Under the pieces are notes generated by a model. It searched no databases, was not told the origin of the DNA, and saw only the letters and a list, made by a program, of their open reading frames with translations. A stretch of DNA of 64,000 bases from an uncultured Lachnospiraceae bacterium (GTDB lineage Bacteria; Bacillota; Clostridia; Lachnospirales; Lachnospiraceae). This document shows positions 60,101-64,000 of this stretch, piece after piece (the first letter of the stretch is position 1; each line of letters starts with the position of its first letter). Where the stretch lies: assembly GCA_910578555.1 (NCBI GenBank), contig CAJTPS010000009.1:102265-166264 (forward strand), given 5' to 3'. The translations under genes and the position numbers were made by a program.

Positions 60101-60595
60101 AAAGAATCCGGCAGTACGGTTGACCTTATGACGGATGAACTGTTTGTGCAGGCGGATAAGGGAACGGGTGCGATCCGATATATGACTCGGGATAAGAAAC
60201 TTCTCCTGGCAGAACGGAACAGGGAATGCCGCCATATAGAAAACGGAACAGGCAAAGGCGCCGGAACATGGCTCTATTTAGACTGGCAGAAGAAGGAAAA
60301 TCTGTACGGCATGGGTGCGGGAGATACGGCAGGTCTGCATCTGCGGGGAAGTGCCAGATATATTTCTCATGCCGGCACATGTGGAACAGACAGCGGGGAA
60401 CTGCCGTTTATTCTGTCAGATCAGGGCTACGGAATCGTGGTGGCGGCGGACAGCCCGGTCATGTGCTGTGACATTCCGGCGTACGGTTCCTATCTGCATG
60501 CCGAAAATGAGGAACAGCTGGATTTCTATTTCATAACAGGAAAGCGTCAGAATACGATCCTGAACGCTTATGCTTATCTCTGCGGGAAGCTGTGA
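57194..60595 (+). CDS. HelD-like helicase fused to a GH31 N-terminal-like domain
   Basis: The first 760 residues are a HelD/UvrD-like superfamily 1 helicase: Walker A GVAGSGKT (222-229), DEAQ (535-538), EYTKGLEFD (707-715) and YVAATRAL (738-745). HelD proteins pull stalled RNA polymerase off DNA. Near residues 303-332 three similar 12-residue units (TDAGGKSA, TDADGKSA, TDANG) are inserted. A long charged linker (about 765-905) leads to a last 228 residues that read like the N-terminal beta domain of GH31 glycosidases: LYLHSRYGVLRLSPVGSAIVR, ENLYGMGAGD and LPFILSDQGYGIVVA. The catalytic barrel is absent. The start at 57194 follows GGGAGG by 6 bases. I know of no such fusion. Confidence 0.85.
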   Translation: MSTQHKQKKRDLSRQAEEDYLQQTLDVVKDNLKNYGHEVSRMQEDIDEMLAHYHDNDTEVLTILNNTVTMHDHMRRALLRNEKALHKPYFGRIIFHDEALDKEESIYIGRGGISKDTTHWMVTDWRAPVANAYYENGLGRCSYEAPGGQQIEIDLQVKRTYEIEEGRLLDYFDSEVIANDDLLTKYLAKNKQAVLSEIVATIQKEQNEIIRKSPYHNMIVQGVAGSGKTTVAMHRISYILYNYEERFKPDDFYIVGSNRILLNYITGVLPDLDVYGIRQMTMEQLFVRLLYEDWDDKKYRIKSTDAGGKSAGNTSTDADGKSASNPGTDANGRNGEAKAAVTGRAGDSIKGSSAWFRDLEAYCRRLEQETISCKSVYLNPKQFVEGIRDGKIGVFDESGDRPSDIKDLVCLIEGDAVERYVRQNPAVSVQSKINMLNARLRGKIKEEFLGKGIKYTEAERKAILKAYRGYYGGRTWKRSIFELYEDFLHSQRGKGYDVGIPDEAFDVYDLAALAYLYKRVKETEVISEAHHIVIDEAQDFGMMAYLVLHFCIYRCTYTVMGDVSQNIHFGYGLNDWEELKELLLTDSMDSFGILKKSYRNTVEISDFATNILHHGQFFMYPVEPIIRHGNPVQVRQLADSQSMISEAAEVCRRWQTGSSKLDTIAIVCRDQKEASAVALELSQYIDVVESDPEKTEFGSGIMVLPVEYTKGLEFDAVLIIDPSREKYPTDDGHAKLLYVAATRALHELCVLHTGNLTGLIADPVPERGGDMDGITTPECDRDDAVMSGHSNGKEHMMKPAHVTETSENHAGKQGKELTPEAGIKSDRRKKKAISIVRNQLPDESGVQSGKSALKSNMAAESGKVSKPYMSLKADTVLKPQMQTVQKGHAFGDMPSTETLRPPGHGRIDLAVKWVIKQQDGLYLHSRYGVLRLSPVGSAIVRVTFAKGGQIAEHINDKIAVHSVDKRWMYKESGSTVDLMTDELFVQADKGTGAIRYMTRDKKLLLAERNRECRHIENGTGKGAGTWLYLDWQKKENLYGMGAGDTAGLHLRGSARYISHAGTCGTDSGELPFILSDQGYGIVVAADSPVMCCDIPAYGSYLHAENEEQLDFYFITGKRQNTILNAYAYLCGKL

Positions 60596-60630
60596 GGCTG
60601 TCCCGCAGAGGGAAAAGAAATCCTGCAGAG

Positions 60631-60747
60631 TTACCGGAAACTGACCGACAGTTCTTTTCCGAGTCCCTTTGCAAGCATCTGCAGTGTGGAAATAGTAGGA
60701 CTGCAGGTGCAGGGTGTGAAAAACTGCCTGTAAATGTATTTTTCACA
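60631..60747 (-). pseudogene. Remnant C-terminal part of a XRE-family HTH gene
   Basis: This open stretch without a start, 38 codons plus stop, reads SPTISTLQMLAKGLGKELSV near its end. That is the typical end of a Cro/C1-type helix-turn-helix domain. The front of the gene is missing. It lies in the 420-base gap after the HelD-like gene; the rest of the gap has a hairpin near 60980-61005 but no gene. Confidence 0.5.
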
Positions 60748-61013
60748 TCATGACGTTTTACGCTGTTTGTGTGCTTCATTTTTTGATATATTGCCAAAGG
60801 TTAATTAAGCACTTTTAGTAACAAAAAAATAACTTGTACAATTGAAAAATTCCGGGCCAGGGCCACTGCTGTTTGCAAGGCAGTTTAACGTTCCGCCGCG
60901 CGATTGTAAAGTGCGGAATTTTCGGTTACAATGGTGAGCAGCGGTAAAGACACGTCATGGCCTTTCAGGCATATGCCGCCTGAGAGGAAAATTTTACAAA
61001 AGGAGAGCCGGCA

Positions 61014-61571
61014 ATGCGATTAGAGACAGAACGCCTTATCATACGGGATTATGAGGAGAGCGACAGAGACGATTATTTCAGATTAAAAAGTGATCCTGAG
61101 ACAATGTACTATCTGCAGGATATCAATGTTTCCACACGCCGGGAATCAGATGAGGAATTTGACCAGGTACTGCAGGACACTAAGAAAAAGGACAGAACTT
61201 TCTATTTTTTTCATATAGAATTAAAAGATTCCCACGAGCAGGTCGGAAGTGCCGGTTATACGGTGGAAGCGGGGACACCGGCCGGCAAGATTGTCCATGC
61301 AGGATACTTCACCTATCCGAAGTTCTGGAACAACGGCTATGTGACGGAGGCTTTCCGCAAGGTACTGGAATTTGCGTTCCTGGAAGACAATGTTTATCGG
61401 GTGACGACGGGATGCCTCGCGGAGAATGCGGGTTCTGAGAGAGTCATGCAAAAGTGCGGTCTCATCAAAGAGGCGGAACATGTGGACTGGGAATGGCATG
61501 ACGGCAGAATGAAAACGCGGTTGGAATACAGATTGTTACGACGGGAATGGGGTCAGATATACCATTGTTAA
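61014..61571 (+). CDS. GNAT acetyltransferase, RimJ/RimL-like
   Basis: This 185-residue protein has the layout of RimJ/RimL-type N-acetyltransferases: LETERLIIRDYEESDRDDYFRL at the start, then YFTYPKFWNNGYVTEAFRKVLEFAF (acetyl-CoA site) and ENAGSERVMQKCGLIKE. It probably acetylates a protein N-terminus or a small amine; the substrate cannot be told. AAAGGAGAG lies about 8 bases before the ATG. Confidence 0.9.
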   Translation: MRLETERLIIRDYEESDRDDYFRLKSDPETMYYLQDINVSTRRESDEEFDQVLQDTKKKDRTFYFFHIELKDSHEQVGSAGYTVEAGTPAGKIVHAGYFTYPKFWNNGYVTEAFRKVLEFAFLEDNVYRVTTGCLAENAGSERVMQKCGLIKEAEHVDWEWHDGRMKTRLEYRLLRREWGQIYHC

Positions 61572-61664
61572 AATTGTGAAATGCACCTTTTGACATCCTA
61601 ATCCTTATAGGAAAAAAATAAAGAATATGGTATGATGAATACATCTCAAAAACGGAGGAGTAAA

Positions 61665-61783
61665 GATTGAATAAATTGTCTGATAGCAATTTATTCAATC
61701 AAGAATTTGTGCTGAAGCGTCACAAATTCTATGATGGCAGAGCAAAATCTGACATTTTGCTCGCCTTCTCAGCGTAAAACGCT
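61665..61783 (+). promoter_or_regulatory. Four-hairpin leader with small open frame ahead of the deaminase gene
   Basis: Four hairpins follow in series: GATTGAATAAATTG with its exact complement (61687-61700), AGAATTTGTG with CACAAATTCT (61721-61730), GAGCAAAAT with ATTTTGCTC (61754-61762), and AGCGT with ACGCT (61779-61783). GGAGGAG at 61654-61660 is 6 bases before a TTG (61667), opening a 36-codon frame (KLSDSNLFNQEFVLKRHKF in its front part) that ends at TAA 61775-61777. The real ribosome site (GGAGG) is about 10 bases after the last hairpin. Confidence 0.65.
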
Positions 61784-61799
61784 TCGGAATGGAGGAAAC

Positions 61800-63101
61800 A
61801 TGGGTATTGTAATTAAGAATGCATTGGCGATTCTGCCGCAGGGAGCGGAAGATGCAGTGCGGGAGACGAGTATCTACATCGAGCAGGACAGGATCACGGG
61901 AATCGGGGAGGCGCCGGAAGGATTCACCCAGGACAAGGTAATTGATGGCAGGGACAAGCTGGTGATTCCGGGGCTGGTGAACTGCCACACCCATTCCTAC
62001 ATGTCCTTTATGCGGAATGTGGCGGATGATCTGTCCTTTATGGACTGGCTGTTCGGAACCATCGATCCCATCGAGCAGCAGATGACAGACGAGGATACAT
62101 ACTGGGGCGCGAATCTGGCGATCATCGAGATGATGAAGAGCGGCACCACCTGCTTCAATGATATGCAGATGAACATTCATCAGACGACCCGCGCTGTCAA
62201 AGAATCCGGTATGCGCGCGGTGATCAGCCGCGGCTTGGTGGGAAGCGGTAACGACGAGGCCGGGCAGATGCGGCTGCGCCAGGCTTATGAGGAACGGGAT
62301 GCGGCGGCGGATTGCGACAGACTTTCGTTTGTGTTAGGCCCCCACGCACCGTACACCTGCGACGAGGACTATCTGAAAATAGTTGCGAATGAAGCGAAGA
62401 AGAACGGCATGGGTATTCATATCCATCTGTCGGAGAGCGAGAGTGAGATCGGGCAGATCAAGGAGAAATACGGCTGCAGTCCCATTGCACTGGCGGACAG
62501 ATGCGGGCTGTTTGATGTGCCTGCCATTGCGGCGCACTGCGTACAGATCGACGAGGCGGATATGGATATTCTGAAAGCGAAGCATGTCAGTGTGGTAACC
62601 AATCCGGCCAGCAATATGAAACTCGGCAACGGTTTTGCGCCGGTGGCCGGTATGCTGGAGAAGGGTATCAATGTATGCCTCGGCACGGACGGCGCGGCCA
62701 GCAACAACTGCCTGAATATGTTCCATGAACTGAGCCTGCTTACGCTGATCCATAAAGGAACCGGCAGAACACCCCAGTGTGTGAGCGCCAAAGAAGGATT
62801 CCGCATTGCGACGATCAATGGGGCGAAGGCACTTGGCATGGAAAAGGAAATCGGAAGTATTGAAGTGGGCAAGAAGGCTGATCTGGCGATTCTCGATCTG
62901 AATACGCCGTCCCTGACACCCAGAAATAATCTGATCGCGGGCCTGTCTTATTCCGCGAACGGCTCCGAGGTGGACACGGTTATCATTAACGGACAGATCA
63001 CCATGGAGAACAGGAAGCTCCTCACGATTGACGAGCAGCTGGTATACCGGAAGATCCAGGAGATCATCGAGCGGATGGGGCTGGATAAGAAGGAATATTA
63101 G
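61800..63101 (+). CDS. mtaD: 5'-methylthioadenosine/S-adenosylhomocysteine deaminase
   Basis: This amidohydrolase of 433 residues deaminates MTA and/or SAH in the cytoplasm. The metal ligands are HTH (His63, His65), GPHAPYT, HIHLSES and AAHCVQI, and the closing LGTDGAASNN carries the Asp. The length fits the family. The start at ATG 61800 has GGAGG 5 bases upstream; an earlier frame back to 61731 is leader. The four-hairpin leader could control it. Other TRZ/ATZ-type deaminases share these motifs, so the exact substrate is not fully fixed. Confidence 0.9.
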   Translation: MGIVIKNALAILPQGAEDAVRETSIYIEQDRITGIGEAPEGFTQDKVIDGRDKLVIPGLVNCHTHSYMSFMRNVADDLSFMDWLFGTIDPIEQQMTDEDTYWGANLAIIEMMKSGTTCFNDMQMNIHQTTRAVKESGMRAVISRGLVGSGNDEAGQMRLRQAYEERDAAADCDRLSFVLGPHAPYTCDEDYLKIVANEAKKNGMGIHIHLSESESEIGQIKEKYGCSPIALADRCGLFDVPAIAAHCVQIDEADMDILKAKHVSVVTNPASNMKLGNGFAPVAGMLEKGINVCLGTDGAASNNCLNMFHELSLLTLIHKGTGRTPQCVSAKEGFRIATINGAKALGMEKEIGSIEVGKKADLAILDLNTPSLTPRNNLIAGLSYSANGSEVDTVIINGQITMENRKLLTIDEQLVYRKIQEIIERMGLDKKEY

Positions 63102-63166
63102 AAATGTTGTTATTGTGCAGTCTTATATGATTTCATTGAATGAAAATATTGGTTGAAGTATTTAAG

Positions 63167-63230
63167 ATCAGGTGTTAAAAATGACCATGCAGATCGTGCA
63201 GGCTCTTTTTAGCACCTGATTTCTGTTTTT
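63167..63230 (+). terminator. Terminator after mtaD
   Basis: ATCAGGTGTTAAAA pairs with TTTTAGCACCTGAT (63207-63220) with one wobble, ending in a T-rich run. An inner TGCA/TGCA pair sits in the loop. Confidence 0.85.
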
Positions 63231-63252
63231 CTTTGTTGGGGATCACAGATAA

Positions 63253-63525
63253 TTAAAACAGGTCGGAATGTGTGCCGGTGCGAAACAGAAATAATTCAAG
63301 TGATTTATGACTGATCCGGTAAATGAGAAGCCAATCCGGTTCCACGTGACATTCCCGAAATCCGTCATAATTGCCCGTTAATCCATGATCGCGGTATTTT
63401 CGATCCAGTTGTTGTTCTTGAGCTAACGTATTTACAACATCTCTTAGCTGTTCCATATTACAGCCTCGCTTTTTTGCAAGTTTCAAATCTTTTTTAAACT
63501 GATTGGAGGGAACGATTTCAAGCAT
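63253..63525 (-). CDS. YafQ-type toxin of a toxin-antitoxin pair
   Basis: This 90-residue protein belongs to the RelE/YafQ mRNA-cleaving toxins: FKKDLKLAKKRGCNMEQLRDVV, then YRDHGLTGNYDGFRECHVEPDWLLIY with the catalytic His/Asp/Tyr region. The ATG at 63525 overlaps the antitoxin stop (ATGCTTGA), and GAGG is about 9 bases ahead. It cleaves mRNA at the ribosome when the antitoxin is lost. An earlier TTG at 63531 is possible. Confidence 0.93.
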   Translation of the reverse strand: MLEIVPSNQFKKDLKLAKKRGCNMEQLRDVVNTLAQEQQLDRKYRDHGLTGNYDGFRECHVEPDWLLIYRISHKSLELFLFRTGTHSDLF

Positions 63526-63799
63526 CTGCAAGTGCCTCGTCTATCATTTCGTCAAATGATCCATAACGCTTGTATTTGTCGGGATTTTTTTGCATTTCTT
63601 CATATTCATTCAGTGCGGCCTTTGTTTCTGCATTAGGTGCTGGCCGCTTTACTTCGAACGGAATACCATTATGGTTAATTGCGGAGCGCAGAAACATATT
63701 AATTGCAGAGGACATATTTAAACCTAAATCCATAAAAAGCGCCTCTGCTTCCTGTTTTAAAGTAGAATCAACGCGAACATTAATATTTGTAGTTGCCAT
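63518..63799 (-). CDS. DinJ/RelB-type antitoxin
   Basis: This 93-residue antitoxin has a ribbon-helix-helix front (NINVRVDSTLKQEAEALFMDLGLNMSSAINMFLRS) that binds its own promoter, and an acidic tail (PDKYKRYGSFDEMIDEALADA) that binds the toxin. GAAAGGAG precedes the ATG. It comes first in the two-gene unit, as usual for this class, and overlaps the toxin by 8 bases. Confidence 0.93.
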   Translation of the reverse strand: MATTNINVRVDSTLKQEAEALFMDLGLNMSSAINMFLRSAINHNGIPFEVKRPAPNAETKAALNEYEEMQKNPDKYKRYGSFDEMIDEALADA

Positions 63800-63909
63800 A
63801 CAAAAGAGTGCTCCTTTCAGTATTAGGGTAACAGCTCAACCTTATTAGGTGAAGTTGAGAGGAATGCCGGTGTGCATGGTGATACTAAGACCGGAGTTCC
63901 TTTATAATT

Positions 63910-63939
63910 ATTATATGCAATAAATGCAAACGATGTCAA
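63910..63939 (-). promoter_or_regulatory. Promoter of the toxin-antitoxin unit
   Basis: Read on the minus strand, TTGACA (63934-63939) and TATAAT (63910-63915) are 18 bases apart. The spacer and -10 region hold TGCA repeats and a TTATAATTATTATA-like palindrome, which could be the antitoxin's operator. Confidence 0.75.
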
Positions 63940-64000
63940 TAAAATACAGCTCTGAAAGGTAAATCCATTTATCACCTCTCCAAGTTGCCTAAATTATAAA

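Noticed and set aside
1..64000. Defence system, prophage or transposase genes
   Set aside because: Looked for and not found; only a toxin-antitoxin pair and gene remnants are present.

Overview
The window looks like a chromosome segment of a Gram-positive anaerobe of the Clostridia, most like a Lachnospiraceae gut bacterium. This rests on protein families and gene order, not on a search. The signs are gatA-gatB, a ptb-buk butyrate pair, a DUF6106-type protein, an FMN riboswitch in front of an ECF riboflavin S-component (ribU), many GGAGG ribosome binding sites with some GTG and TTG starts, and sugar ABC importers encoded without their own ATPase. No tRNA, rRNA, prophage, insertion sequence or CRISPR array was seen.

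Layout. 1-19 kb is mostly housekeeping: gatA (partial), gatB, aspS, guaB, a GGDEF-EAL protein, a split purine terminus (PurO-type IMP cyclohydrolase plus a stand-alone AICAR formyltransferase), ptb-buk, secA, and prfB with its programmed +1 frameshift. 18.5-20.2 kb holds three minus-strand envelope or unknown genes. 20.6-27.4 kb is a signalling run: a secreted acidic protein, a FecR-domain protein, a CHASE2-adenylate cyclase, a TIM-barrel isomerase-like protein and a GAF-HD-GYP phosphodiesterase, followed by tex. 29.9-36.1 kb is a galactan utilisation locus: a LacI-type regulator, a carbohydrate-binding lipoprotein, a GH53 galactanase, a sugar-binding lipoprotein and two permeases. 36.3-38.4 kb holds a flagellin-like gene and riboswitch-ribU. 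39.2-42.9 kb is a MacAB-type ABC exporter, followed by an SPFH/flotillin gene and a two-component system on the minus strand. 47.5-56.8 kb holds two large paralogous solute-binding lipoproteins, two permeases and an HlyD-type adaptor. 57.2-60.6 kb is a HelD-like helicase whose C-terminus resembles the N-terminal part of GH31 glycosidases. The end holds a GNAT, an MTA/SAH deaminase behind an array of hairpins, and a YafQ/DinJ toxin-antitoxin pair.

The most unusual material lies between genes. An ~85-bp two-hairpin element occurs nine times (10.7, 17.2, 50.0 x3, 53.0, 54.2 and 55.2-55.4 x2 kb), always between genes read in the same direction and always in the same orientation. Its stems change sequence while keeping base pairing, which suggests a structured RNA between cistrons. 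Other structured sequences are a three-copy 72-bp tandem repeat with terminator-like hairpins (47.1 kb), a 183-bp element with inverted ends between the response regulator and kinase genes (46.2 kb), and a four-hairpin leader with a small open frame (61.7 kb). The best protein novelty is the HelD-GH31 N-domain fusion.
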